Source: Laspinema palackyanum D2c
GTDB taxonomy: Bacteria > Cyanobacteriota > Cyanobacteriia > Cyanobacteriales > Laspinemataceae
Direction: 5' to 3'
DNA length: 64,000 nucleotides
Assembly: GCF_025370875.1 (NCBI RefSeq)
Contig: NZ_JAMXFD010000011.1
Span: 28,382 to 92,381 of the forward strand
The notes under the pieces are model-generated. The model saw nothing but the letters and a program-made list of their open reading frames with translations, ran no database searches and had not been told where the DNA came from. The position numbers were made by a program, and so were the translations under genes. Of the stretch, positions 17,335 through 25,318 are shown piece by piece. Numbering within the stretch: the first letter of the stretch is position 1; each line of letters opens with the position of its first letter.

Positions 17335-19761
17335 TTGATTCAGTCTGAGACCTTAGAACTCCTAGAATGGCCGCGCCTGTGCCAGCACCTAGCAACATTT
17401 GCTGGGACCAAGCTGGGAGCGATCGCTGCCGGTGACCTCCAAATTCCTGAGACGTTGGAGCAGACACTGGTGCTGCTTGCTCAAACCCAAGAAGTCTATG
17501 AATTAGAAAATCAGGGACTCACTACCCTGTCCTTTGATGGCATCCATGATATTGGGGACTCCTTAGAACGGGCGGACTTGCATGGCATCTTATCTGCGGA
17601 GGAACTGCTGGCGATCGCCACTACCCTCTCCGGTGCCCGACAACTGCGCCGCACCATCGACGATCATCCCCAATTATCCGTTCTCAACCGTTTGGTTGCG
17701 GATCTGCGAACCTATCCAGAAATCGAGCAGGAAATCCATCGATGCATCGACGATCGCGCTCAAGTCGCCGATCGCGCCAGCACCCTATTAGGGGAAATTC
17801 GCCAGCGTCAGCGATCCATCCGCGACCAGATTTATCAGAAATTGCAGAGTATCTTGCAACGGCATAGCAACGCCGTCCAAGAACAACTGATCACCAAACG
17901 GAGCGATCGCTTTGTGATCCCCGTGAAATCTCCCCAAAAAGATGCCATTCCCGGCATTGTTCACGATAGTTCCATGAGTGGGGCGACCCTTTATATAGAA
18001 CCCCATAGCGTCGTTGAACTGAACAACAAGGCGCGGGTCCTGCTGCGCCAAGAAAAAGCCGAAGAAGAAGCAATTTTGCGGGCGCTAACGGCCAAAATTA
18101 CCGAAGTCGTCGAAGATTTAGAGCGATTATTGGCGATCGTCACCATCCTCGATCTGGCAACCGCCCGTGCCCGGTACAGTTACTGGTTAAATGCCAACCC
18201 CCCGACCTTTATTGACCGAGGGGAAGAGGCCCAAACCATTACCCTGCGGCAATTGCGCCATCCCCTGCTCATCTGGCAACAACAGCATGAAGATGGCAAT
18301 GCCGTCGTTCCCATTGATTTAATTGTCCAACCTCAAATTAAAGTTGTTGCCATCACCGGGCCCAACACTGGAGGAAAAACCGTCACCCTGAAAACCTTGG
18401 GGTTAGGGGTACTCATGGCGAAAGTGGGGTTATTTATCCCCGCCAAAGTACCTGTAGAACTGCCTTGGTTTGACTTTGTACTGGCGGATATCGGAGACGA
18501 ACAGTCCCTAGAACAAAGCCTTTCCACCTTTTCCGGCCATATTCGCCGGATTAGCAGGATTTTAGGGAGTTGTACCCCAGACTCCCTGGTGTTACTGGAT
18601 GAAGTAGGGGCTGGAACTGACCCCACCGAAGGCAGTGCCTTGGCGATCGCCCTGTTGCATCATCTGGCGGATTGTTCCCAGTTAACCATCGCCACCACCC
18701 ACTATGGCGAACTCAAGGCCCTCAAATATGAAGACGATCGCTTCGAGAATGCCTCAGTAGAGTTTGATGAAGCCACCTTACAACCCACCTATCGCTTACT
18801 CTGGGGGATTCCGGGCCGTTCTAATGCCTTAACCATTGCGCGCCGTCTCGGGTTGAAGTCTGAAATTGTGGATCAGGCAGCCAACTTAGTCGCACCCACC
18901 GGCACCCAAGACGTAGATCGAGTGATTGCTGGATTAGAAAATCAGCGCAAACAGCAGGAAACCAAGGCGAAAGAAGCGGGTCAATTGCTGGGAGAAACCG
19001 AACGCCTGTATCGGGAAGTGGCGGATAAAGCAAAATCCTTGAAAGAACGGGAACGGCAACTCCAACAGTCCCAAGAACAAGCGGTTGCAGAGGCGATCGC
19101 CGTTGCCAAGCAAGAAATTGCCCAAGTGATTCGCCGCTTGCAACAAGGCAACGTCACAGGACAGGATGCCAATCAAGCAACCCAGGATTTACAGGGAATT
19201 GCCGAAAAACATCTGCCGTCGCGACAGCAAAAAGCCGCCAAACCGAAACCGGGATTTCGTCCCAAAGCGGGCGATCGCGTGCGGATTCCCCAAATTGGAC
19301 AAACCGGCGAAGTATTGGCAGTCGGAGAAGGAGATTTGGAGGTTACGGTGCGGTTTGGATTGATGAAAATGACCATCGGGATTACAGAAATCGAATCCCT
19401 GGATGGTCAAAAAGTGGAACTCCCACCCAAAAAACCAGCCGCTACCCAAACCCCCAAAGTTTCCCCAGCAGCAGAGGCAGCAACGGAAAAAGTGGCAACC
19501 CAAGCCCCCATCGTCCGTACTTCCCGAAATAACCTGGATATCCGAGGGGCCCGAGTTGCCGATGCGGAGATGGAACTAGAACAGGCGATCGCCGAACAAA
19601 TTCCCCTAGGCGGTGCGTTATGGATTGTTCATGGCAAAGGCACGGGTAAATTGCGCCAAGGAGTGCACGACTTTTTGAAACAACATCCCCAAATTAGTCA
19701 CTATGAACTCGCCCCTCAAAATGAGGGCGGTTCCGGTGTTACAATTGCGTATCTTAAATAG
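17335..19761 (+). CDS. mutS2: MutS2 family ATPase/endonuclease
   Basis: An 808-residue protein with the MutS2 layout. Residues 1-300 are the helical lever/clamp region. The ABC-type ATPase domain has Walker A GPNTGGKT (342-349), LSTFSGH signature and Walker B SLVLLDEVGAGTDPTEG. A coiled-coil stretch (about 520-610) is followed by a linker with a KOW-like patch (GDRVRIPQIGQTGEVLA). The C-terminal Smr nuclease domain carries LDIRGARV and VHGKGTGKLRQGV. MutS2 proteins suppress recombination or rescue collided ribosomes (RqcU role in Bacillus); which applies here is unknown. The start is TTG at 17335 with no strong ribosome-binding site. Confidence 0.95.
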   Translation: MIQSETLELLEWPRLCQHLATFAGTKLGAIAAGDLQIPETLEQTLVLLAQTQEVYELENQGLTTLSFDGIHDIGDSLERADLHGILSAEELLAIATTLSGARQLRRTIDDHPQLSVLNRLVADLRTYPEIEQEIHRCIDDRAQVADRASTLLGEIRQRQRSIRDQIYQKLQSILQRHSNAVQEQLITKRSDRFVIPVKSPQKDAIPGIVHDSSMSGATLYIEPHSVVELNNKARVLLRQEKAEEEAILRALTAKITEVVEDLERLLAIVTILDLATARARYSYWLNANPPTFIDRGEEAQTITLRQLRHPLLIWQQQHEDGNAVVPIDLIVQPQIKVVAITGPNTGGKTVTLKTLGLGVLMAKVGLFIPAKVPVELPWFDFVLADIGDEQSLEQSLSTFSGHIRRISRILGSCTPDSLVLLDEVGAGTDPTEGSALAIALLHHLADCSQLTIATTHYGELKALKYEDDRFENASVEFDEATLQPTYRLLWGIPGRSNALTIARRLGLKSEIVDQAANLVAPTGTQDVDRVIAGLENQRKQQETKAKEAGQLLGETERLYREVADKAKSLKERERQLQQSQEQAVAEAIAVAKQEIAQVIRRLQQGNVTGQDANQATQDLQGIAEKHLPSRQQKAAKPKPGFRPKAGDRVRIPQIGQTGEVLAVGEGDLEVTVRFGLMKMTIGITEIESLDGQKVELPPKKPAATQTPKVSPAAEAATEKVATQAPIVRTSRNNLDIRGARVADAEMELEQAIAEQIPLGGALWIVHGKGTGKLRQGVHDFLKQHPQISHYELAPQNEGGSGVTIAYLK

Positions 19762-20011
19762 GGAATGGGATGGGAGATGAGTGAAGATAGGGGAGATAGG
19801 GGAGATGGGGAGGATAGGGGAGACTGGGGAGTAGAAGCGACAACCGGCGGGGGTTTAAACCCCCGCCTAATAGCTAAAGTCGGTTAAAACCGACTAAAAA
19901 ATCTGGGCGGATTAAGGATGTCCCCATCTCTCCCACCCTCCCCATCTCCCCCATCTCCCCCATCTCCCCCACCCTCCCCATCTCCCCCATCTCCCCCATC
20001 TCCCCCACCCA
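19761..20011. repeat. Inverted purine and pyrimidine tracts
   Basis: A purine-rich tract of GGGGAGAT-type units (19761-19832) faces a complementary pyrimidine tract of CCCCATCT-type units (19920-20011) in inverted orientation. The transcript could fold into a long G/C-rich hairpin. The tract ends 12 bp before the ATG of the DUF3038 gene. Confidence 0.7.
19836..19899. mobile_element. Half copy of the nested-palindrome element
   Basis: GCGACAACCGGCGGGGGTTTAAACCCCCGCC followed by TAATAGCTAAAGTCGGTTAAAACCGACT. The right half of the element seen at 31305 and 44104 is missing. It lies in the loop between the purine and pyrimidine tracts. Confidence 0.65.
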
Positions 20012-20023
20012 CAGAGGTTCACG

Positions 20024-20662
20024 ATGCGCCAGACCCTAAAATTAGCTCCCCCGGGTCAACCTAACGGTGTTCCTAACAAAGCGACACCGATCGCTGCTTC
20101 TCCACCTTGGGAGGAAGTAGTGGGTGTGAATGCACCGACCCCGGCACAGTTGGATAACATCAAAACTCAGTTAGATTTAGTCTTGCTGGCCCTGGAATGC
20201 TTGGCGGACATTGGTTCCGAAGCCATTCTGCGAACAGCAGAGGAATTGGGACTTGAATCGGTGGTGGCCGATCGCGTCTCCTTGTGGCGACTGCGCCAGT
20301 CCAATCCCATGCGGAAGAGTCAGGGGGGTCGCAAAAAGCTGGATGTGGAGGAAGCGCGATCGCTGGTGATGATTATTTGTCACCTCGCCAAAACCCACCA
20401 CGAATTAATCCGCCGGGGTGTGGCCCTGCTGGAACAGCTTTCAGAACAAAACCGCCCCCCTCATGAAGCCTCTATGTTAGGGGACTTCATTGATACGTTT
20501 TGCAACACCTACCAAGAACGCATGGAAGATGGAGACACCACCTCCCCGGACCTGCTGACTCACTTAGCCCTCAAACTGCTGATTGATTTACTCTTCTACA
20601 GCGGTCCGGGCGGTCATCGGCGGCTGTGGTTGGCTTTGCTCGATCGCTCAATCAGTCGTTAA
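20024..20662 (+). CDS. DUF3038 domain protein
   Basis: A 212-residue cyanobacterial protein. Residues about 45-150 match what I remember of DUF3038: QLDLVLLALECLADIGSEA, then RVSLWRLRQSNPMRKSQGG and ARSLVMIICHLAKTHHELIRR. It is all-helical and soluble, without a signal peptide. A DUF4335 gene follows after only 37 bp, and these two families are habitual neighbours in cyanobacteria, so they probably act together. The biochemical role is unknown. Its upstream leader is the C-rich tract ending 12 bp before the start. Confidence 0.85.
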   Translation: MRQTLKLAPPGQPNGVPNKATPIAASPPWEEVVGVNAPTPAQLDNIKTQLDLVLLALECLADIGSEAILRTAEELGLESVVADRVSLWRLRQSNPMRKSQGGRKKLDVEEARSLVMIICHLAKTHHELIRRGVALLEQLSEQNRPPHEASMLGDFIDTFCNTYQERMEDGDTTSPDLLTHLALKLLIDLLFYSGPGGHRRLWLALLDRSISR

Positions 20663-20699
20663 CCATTCCTTTAGCACTATACCCCCTCAAAATTTTCTC

Positions 20700-22568
20700 A
20701 TGCCATCGTTCAATTCTGTTATGCGAAGGTACACGCCCCCCACTTGCACCCTAGAGATTGTGGCAAAAAGCTCCCCTCTCTCCAAGTGGATGGGCAAACC
20801 TGTCCTTAAACAATTGCGCTTTCAACTCAGTTTTGATGCGCCGCAATTGCCCGAGGAACAACAAGTTACCATTCGCGGCGACGCCCGAGCACTGGATGCT
20901 TTGTCTCATGCCGTCACAAATTATGTCCAAGACTTCGTGCAGCAGTCGCCCCAACGCCTCAATGCTACTTATTTCGCTGCCGAAGCTGACGCCACCTCTA
21001 CGCCGTCGGAAGTCCAAACGGAGATTACAGAACCCACCACGCGCTTACAATCTCCTCACCCGACCCTAGAGGAAAAACCGATCGCCGGTTTCCCCTCTCC
21101 CCCACCGGATCAAGTCTCCTGGAATTCTCAAACCCTTGAACCCGTTCTGGGTATTTATTTAAAACCTCGGGGGTTACTGGCGCATGAGTTACATTTCGGT
21201 GAACTCGCAACCCCAGAATCGGGTCCCGTGGTGAATTTGGGAACGTTACAATTATTTGACTTAGCCACGGCCCTAGATTATGCGGCAGCGGATGCGATCG
21301 CCTTACCGAATTTAGGCGGAGTCGCCGGATTGTCCAAGACTCCCCCTTGGCTGGCGATCGCAGCAATGGCCCTTTTTACCGTCGGCGTCAGTGCTTCCCT
21401 GTTAAATCTGCTCAATCCCGCTACAGAAGGGGATACGCCCACGGTAGCTCAAAGCCCAGCGGAACCCTTACCTGAGCAGAATGTAGTCCCCGTTCCTCCC
21501 CCAGTCGTCGCCCCTCCGACCGTTCCCCCCGGGACAAATCCGGCCCCAAATGGCGTCCAGACCCCCCCGAACGGTCAACAGCCTTCCGCCTTACCCCCCA
21601 AGGCCCCAACTTCGCCTCCGGTTCCTCCGGCAGCGCCGCCCGTGGGTCAGACGAGTCCTCCTGCTGCTGCACCTCAAGCGGGAGTAAACCGTCCTTCACC
21701 GGCATCGCCTCCAGTGGCACCACCTCCGGCTGCCTCGACACCCAGACCCCTCCCTGAAGGGCGGCAGAGTGGTTTGCAGATGCCACCGCCTGGATCAGCC
21801 CCCCAGCGCCCCCAAGTCGAGTTGGAAATTACTCCGGACGATTCGGACCCGATGCCTCCCATGCGTCCGCTACCGTCCCTCGCCGACGACCCCATCCCAG
21901 AACCCCCGGATTGGGATGAACTGATGGCACAAAGGGGAAATTCTACAACTGCACCGGAACCAAGTTTCCCACCGATGCAACAGACACCGGAACGGGTCCC
22001 GACTCCGGCACCAACCCAACCCGCTTCTCCTCCAGAAACCCGCCAAGAAGGCAATCCCGCCCCAGCATCGCCTAATCGGTCCCCCTTGGATGATGCACCG
22101 CCTCCTTTGCCTAATGTCCGCCTAGATTCTTCGGCAACGGTCCCGGAAGGAGGCGAGGAGAGTTTGGTATCCGAGGCAGAAGGGATGGATGCGATCGCCC
22201 TAAAAGCGCCTCCCACATCGTTCCCAGAGTCGGAATCCAGTGCTGGGGATGTCCCCGCAGAAAGTGCCACCCGCACTCAATCCATCTTTGAGGACCCACC
22301 CCAACTCGCCGAAGCTAAGAGTTATTTCCAAGATACCTGGCAACCCCCCCAAGGGTTTAAGGACAAGTTGGAATATGTCCTCACCCTCAATCCCGATGGT
22401 TCGATTCAGCAAATCGTCCCTCTAGGAATCGCCTCGGGAACCCACATTGATATTAGTGGAGTGCCGTTGCAAGGGACGCCGTTTGTCTCACCCTTACCGG
22501 AGGCCCAGTCTCTGCAAATTCGCGTCGTCCTCGAACCCGATGGTCGGGTCTTGACTTTTGCCCAATAA
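20700..22568 (+). CDS. DUF4335 domain protein with membrane segment and Pro-rich tail
   Basis: A 622-residue protein from the ATG at 20700; a second ATG at 20721 (MRRYTPPTCTLEI) begins exactly where the DUF4335 domain starts and may be the true start. The N-terminal domain (about 8-200) contains LRFQLSFDAPQ and ALDALSHAVTNYVQDFVQ. One hydrophobic segment follows (about 218-238, PWLAIAAMALFTVGVSASLL). Then come about 250 residues very rich in Pro, Ala and Ser, and a conserved C-terminal region with LEYVLTLNPDGSIQQIVPLG. The layout suggests an anchored protein whose Pro-rich arm spans the periplasm. It pairs with the DUF3038 gene just upstream; a strong terminator lies 26 bp after its stop. Confidence 0.85.
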   Translation: MPSFNSVMRRYTPPTCTLEIVAKSSPLSKWMGKPVLKQLRFQLSFDAPQLPEEQQVTIRGDARALDALSHAVTNYVQDFVQQSPQRLNATYFAAEADATSTPSEVQTEITEPTTRLQSPHPTLEEKPIAGFPSPPPDQVSWNSQTLEPVLGIYLKPRGLLAHELHFGELATPESGPVVNLGTLQLFDLATALDYAAADAIALPNLGGVAGLSKTPPWLAIAAMALFTVGVSASLLNLLNPATEGDTPTVAQSPAEPLPEQNVVPVPPPVVAPPTVPPGTNPAPNGVQTPPNGQQPSALPPKAPTSPPVPPAAPPVGQTSPPAAAPQAGVNRPSPASPPVAPPPAASTPRPLPEGRQSGLQMPPPGSAPQRPQVELEITPDDSDPMPPMRPLPSLADDPIPEPPDWDELMAQRGNSTTAPEPSFPPMQQTPERVPTPAPTQPASPPETRQEGNPAPASPNRSPLDDAPPPLPNVRLDSSATVPEGGEESLVSEAEGMDAIALKAPPTSFPESESSAGDVPAESATRTQSIFEDPPQLAEAKSYFQDTWQPPQGFKDKLEYVLTLNPDGSIQQIVPLGIASGTHIDISGVPLQGTPFVSPLPEAQSLQIRVVLEPDGRVLTFAQ

Positions 22569-22593
22569 TTTGGGATAATTAAAGGTTATTTTG

Positions 22594-22639
22594 AAATCGG
22601 GAGATTGACCTCAGTTGGGTCAGTCTCCCGATTTTTTTG
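22594..22639 (+). terminator. Rho-independent terminator of the DUF3038-DUF4335 operon
   Basis: ATCGGGAGATTGACC, a 7-base loop, GGTCAGTCTCCCGAT, then TTTTT. The 15-bp stem has a single mismatch. Confidence 0.9.
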
Positions 22640-22708
22640 GGGAAGGGGAGAATTGATACAAAACTTTACATATATTTAATTTGCAATTTTATTTATACCA
22701 AAATTTAA

Positions 22709-22767
22709 GGAGTGCGAGCATCTTGATCGCTCTTGATAATTAATAGCGAGCAAGATGCTCGCACTCC
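22709..22767. repeat. Perfect 17-bp-arm palindrome
   Basis: GGAGTGCGAGCATCTTG pairs perfectly with CAAGATGCTCGCACTCC. Inner bases CGCT/AGCG extend the stem. There is no U-run, so it is not a simple terminator. Its wording resembles other dispersed palindromes in the window but I found no second copy. Confidence 0.7.
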
Positions 22768-22874
22768 CCAGATGGTGACGCGGCTTCAGCCAGATTACGA
22801 GGAAGTTTAATGCAAATTAAATGTTTAAAAATTCCCAAATTGAAAATTCTTTCAAAAAAACTAGGGGGTGAGGG

Positions 22875-22903
22875 GTGACACCCCCCATCGACCGTGTTAT
22901 ATT
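22875..22903 (+). promoter_or_regulatory. Sigma-70-type promoter candidate
   Basis: GTGACA (22875-22880), a 17-bp spacer, then TATATT (22898-22903). This predicts a start near 22910, only about 50 bases before a canonical terminator. Confidence 0.45.
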
Positions 22904-22909
22904 AAATTC

Positions 22910-22959
22910 TGTAGATGCACCCTGATGGCAAGCGCCCAAGTTTTTGGGCGTTTTTTTTT
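22910..22959 (+). ncRNA. Candidate small RNA of about 50 nt
   Basis: A promoter-like pair and a strong terminator (CGCCCAA-GTTT-TTGGGCG plus nine T, 22933-22959) enclose about 50 bases with no coding frame. The upstream operon already has its own terminator at 22594, so this second one calls for another transcript. The 5' part (GTAGATGCACCCTGATGGCA) would be single-stranded. It does not carry the Yfr1 core motif. Existence of the RNA is inferred, not shown. Confidence 0.4.
22933..22959 (+). terminator. Rho-independent terminator without an obvious upstream gene
   Basis: CGCCCAA, loop GTTT, TTGGGCG, followed by nine T residues. Confidence 0.85.
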
Positions 22960-23086
22960 GTCTAAAATTAGGAAAGGGTAGAGGTAGAGGGGAATCCGGG
23001 AGAGGCGATCGCCCTTTGCGTGACATCAAACAAGCTAAAATCGGGAACCCTCTGAATTAACCCCTGGTTTTATCCCCCGCGATTTT

Positions 23087-24202
23087 ATGATTGCCATTGA
23101 AGAAGTCGTGAATGCACTCGACTGCCAAAACTATCGAGAAGCGGCAAAATTACTCAAAGCGCTGCGTGAAGAATCACCCCAGAATCCTTGGGTGGGGTTT
23201 TATGTGGGTCGATATTATGAAGAAACTGGGAAACTGGATAAGGCAGAGAAGGCGTATCGACGGGTACTGCGAGAGGTAACTAATCCCAAGATTGTGTCTC
23301 AGGCGCGGCAGGGGTTAAAGCGCATTGAAACCCTCCCCAAGGAACGAGTCAAGGAGGCGATCGCCCAAGTCAAGAGTGATCCCTCCCAGCTTAAACCGGG
23401 GTTGCTGGTGATTGAACCGATTGATGTGGCGCAAAGAAGCGAACTGGTGGTCAAGTTTGCGCGGATTATGCAGCTACAACCCTATAACGCCAAACTGTTG
23501 CTGCCAACGAGAACCTGGCGGATGTATCGAACCGGGGCGATCGGGGAATTGCGAGTATTTGTCTCGGAACTGCGACAAGCGGGAATCAATTGTTTTTGTG
23601 CCACTTTAGAGGAAATTAATCAAGTGCGGGTGTTCCGCATCACTCATTTTGAAGCCATTTCTCCCCAGGCGGTGGTCATTTGCAAAGACGAGAGCGATCG
23701 CCTGGGTCAATTAGCCTTTAATTGGTCCGAAGTCAGCCAACAAGTCGAAGGCAACCTCCCCATATTCAAACAAGTCGCCGTCGAAAACCATCGCCGCACC
23801 GAAGTCACTTATAAACAAGAAATGCACGAATATATCGGCATGAAAGACTTGCATATACCCGGGAGAGGCTGCATCCTGCGTCTGTGCGAAGAACATTATG
23901 AATTTGACAAAGGATTTTCCTTCATTCCGGGACAAGAAAACCAGGGAAAAGCGAAAAAATATACCATTGACAGCATGAGTATGCACTTAAAATGGCAAAC
24001 CCTGAGTAAAGTCCTCAAACAACACCTATCAGCAGTCCCCACCTGGTCCGACTTTACCCCCTTCGCCGAAACCACCCTAGCCGAAATCGATATGCTAGAG
24101 CGCATCCCCTCTCACATTCATCTATTTAGAGTGCAACCGAGTGTTTGGGACCCGGCGTTTCATTTGTATAGCAGCCTAGTGTTTCTCAAACCCTATTTGT
24201 AA
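23087..24202 (+). CDS. TPR-containing protein of unknown function
   Basis: A 371-residue soluble protein. The first 90 residues hold two TPR-like units (ALDCQNYREAAKLLKALREE, then YVGRYYEETGKLDKAEKAYR). The remainder is a globular domain I cannot assign, with LLVIEPIDVAQRSELVVKFARI, LLPTRTWRMYRTGAIGEL and a C-terminal YSSLVFLKPYL. No signal peptide or membrane segment. It is monocistronic: a terminator lies upstream and 300 bp of repeats follow. It looks like a conserved cyanobacterial housekeeping-type hypothetical; I have no evidence for a reaction. Confidence 0.8.
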   Translation: MIAIEEVVNALDCQNYREAAKLLKALREESPQNPWVGFYVGRYYEETGKLDKAEKAYRRVLREVTNPKIVSQARQGLKRIETLPKERVKEAIAQVKSDPSQLKPGLLVIEPIDVAQRSELVVKFARIMQLQPYNAKLLLPTRTWRMYRTGAIGELRVFVSELRQAGINCFCATLEEINQVRVFRITHFEAISPQAVVICKDESDRLGQLAFNWSEVSQQVEGNLPIFKQVAVENHRRTEVTYKQEMHEYIGMKDLHIPGRGCILRLCEEHYEFDKGFSFIPGQENQGKAKKYTIDSMSMHLKWQTLSKVLKQHLSAVPTWSDFTPFAETTLAEIDMLERIPSHIHLFRVQPSVWDPAFHLYSSLVFLKPYL

Positions 24203-24511
24203 GCGAAGGACAGATTGAACTCTAGCCTATAAAAAAAACCCCGCAGGCTAAAGCCTGGGGCTATACGGACGAAGCCTGCCTTCGCAGGCTAAAGAGTAAA
24301 ACGAGTTTTACCAACCGGATTTGGGATCAAGATGTATTTGTAGGGGCTTCGAGGCTTGCGCCCTCTACTCGGGCGATTCGCGAATCGCCCCTACAGGGGT
24401 TGAGTCTCCGTTACAGCGCCAGCAAAATTTTTCTGAATGACGGGGTGGCAGGACCGCATCAATCTGATTATGATAGATTAATAAATCAACCCGACCTCGG
24501 CAGGACTCATC
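24203..24511. repeat. Repeat-filled spacer
   Basis: GCAGGCTAAAGCCTGGGGC and a second copy ending TTCGCAGGCTAAAG (24243-24294) form nested hairpins. Next comes GTAGGGGCTTCGAGGCTTGCGCCC with an inverted partner GGGCGATTCGCGAATCGCCCCTAC (24350-24395). These are dispersed palindromes; related ones lie at 40782 and 40963. No gene is seen. Confidence 0.6.
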
Positions 24512-25219
24512 ATGTTAGCCACCACCCCCACTTACACTATCACCTGGGAAAAGTTGCCCGATGATTTTGTGCTGCCTGATGACCCAGTGGATCATATCAA
24601 TCAACCAACTCTTGCGGTTGCCTTAAGCGAAAGCCTACACTTTGCGGGAAAACACCCGAAAACCGCCCTCACCACTACCAACTACGCCATTTGTGCCACC
24701 CTCAATGGCCAATTCGTCGTCAAAGCGCCAGATTGGGCCTACATTCCCCACATTACCGTTGACCTTTCCGAAGTCAATCGCAGTTATACCCCCCGACTGC
24801 AAGGAGAAATTCCCGCCATCGTTCTGGAGTTTTTCTCAGAAATAGAAGGGGAAGAATATTCCATCAAAGAAACCTATCCCCCGGGAAAATTCTACTACTA
24901 CGAGCAGATTTTGCAAGTTCCCAGTTATGGCATTTTTGACATAGAAACAGGGACATTAGAATTGTATCGGTTAGGGGAAAACAAACGCTATAAACTAGAA
25001 TCGGCGAATGAAGGAAGCCGGTTTTGGATACCCGAAATGCAGCTATTTTTGGGAGTATGGCAAGGAAAACGAAACAATTGGCCCGGATACTGGCTACGCT
25101 GGTGGGATGAAGATGGGAATTTACTCTTATGGGGTACAGAACGGCTCGAACAGGAACAGCAACGGGCTGAACGATTAGCGGCTCAACTTCGTGCTGCGGG
25201 AATCGAACCCGAGGAATGA
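24512..25219 (+). CDS. Uma2 family (DUF820) PD-(D/E)XK nuclease-like protein
   Basis: A 235-residue protein with the Uma2 layout. The core shows PDWAYIPH (where many members have PDL/PDV), EIPAIVLEFFSEIEGEEYSIKETYPPGKFYYYEQ and VPSYGIFDIETGTLELYRL. The catalytic pattern D...E-x-x is represented by PDWAY and VLEFFS. A Glu/Arg-rich helical tail (TERLEQEQQRAERLAAQLRAAG) ends the protein, as is common in this family. Uma2 proteins are multicopy in cyanobacteria, often near mobile DNA; their substrate is unknown. A second, unrelated-looking Uma2 lies at 43275-43928. Confidence 0.85.
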   Translation: MLATTPTYTITWEKLPDDFVLPDDPVDHINQPTLAVALSESLHFAGKHPKTALTTTNYAICATLNGQFVVKAPDWAYIPHITVDLSEVNRSYTPRLQGEIPAIVLEFFSEIEGEEYSIKETYPPGKFYYYEQILQVPSYGIFDIETGTLELYRLGENKRYKLESANEGSRFWIPEMQLFLGVWQGKRNNWPGYWLRWWDEDGNLLLWGTERLEQEQQRAERLAAQLRAAGIEPEE

Positions 25220-25318
25220 CCTATTCTGAGAGGACGGAGGGTTAATCTGTCCTCTTCAAAATTAACGCCTTGTCGTCAATACACCCCATTCATAGATTTA
25301 TTCTAGCCCTGAATTTTT

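Noticed and set aside
21421-22299. Long minus-strand frames opposite the Pro-rich part of the DUF4335 gene
   Set aside because: Gly/Ser-rich antisense of a Pro/Ala/Ser-rich region in high-GC codons.
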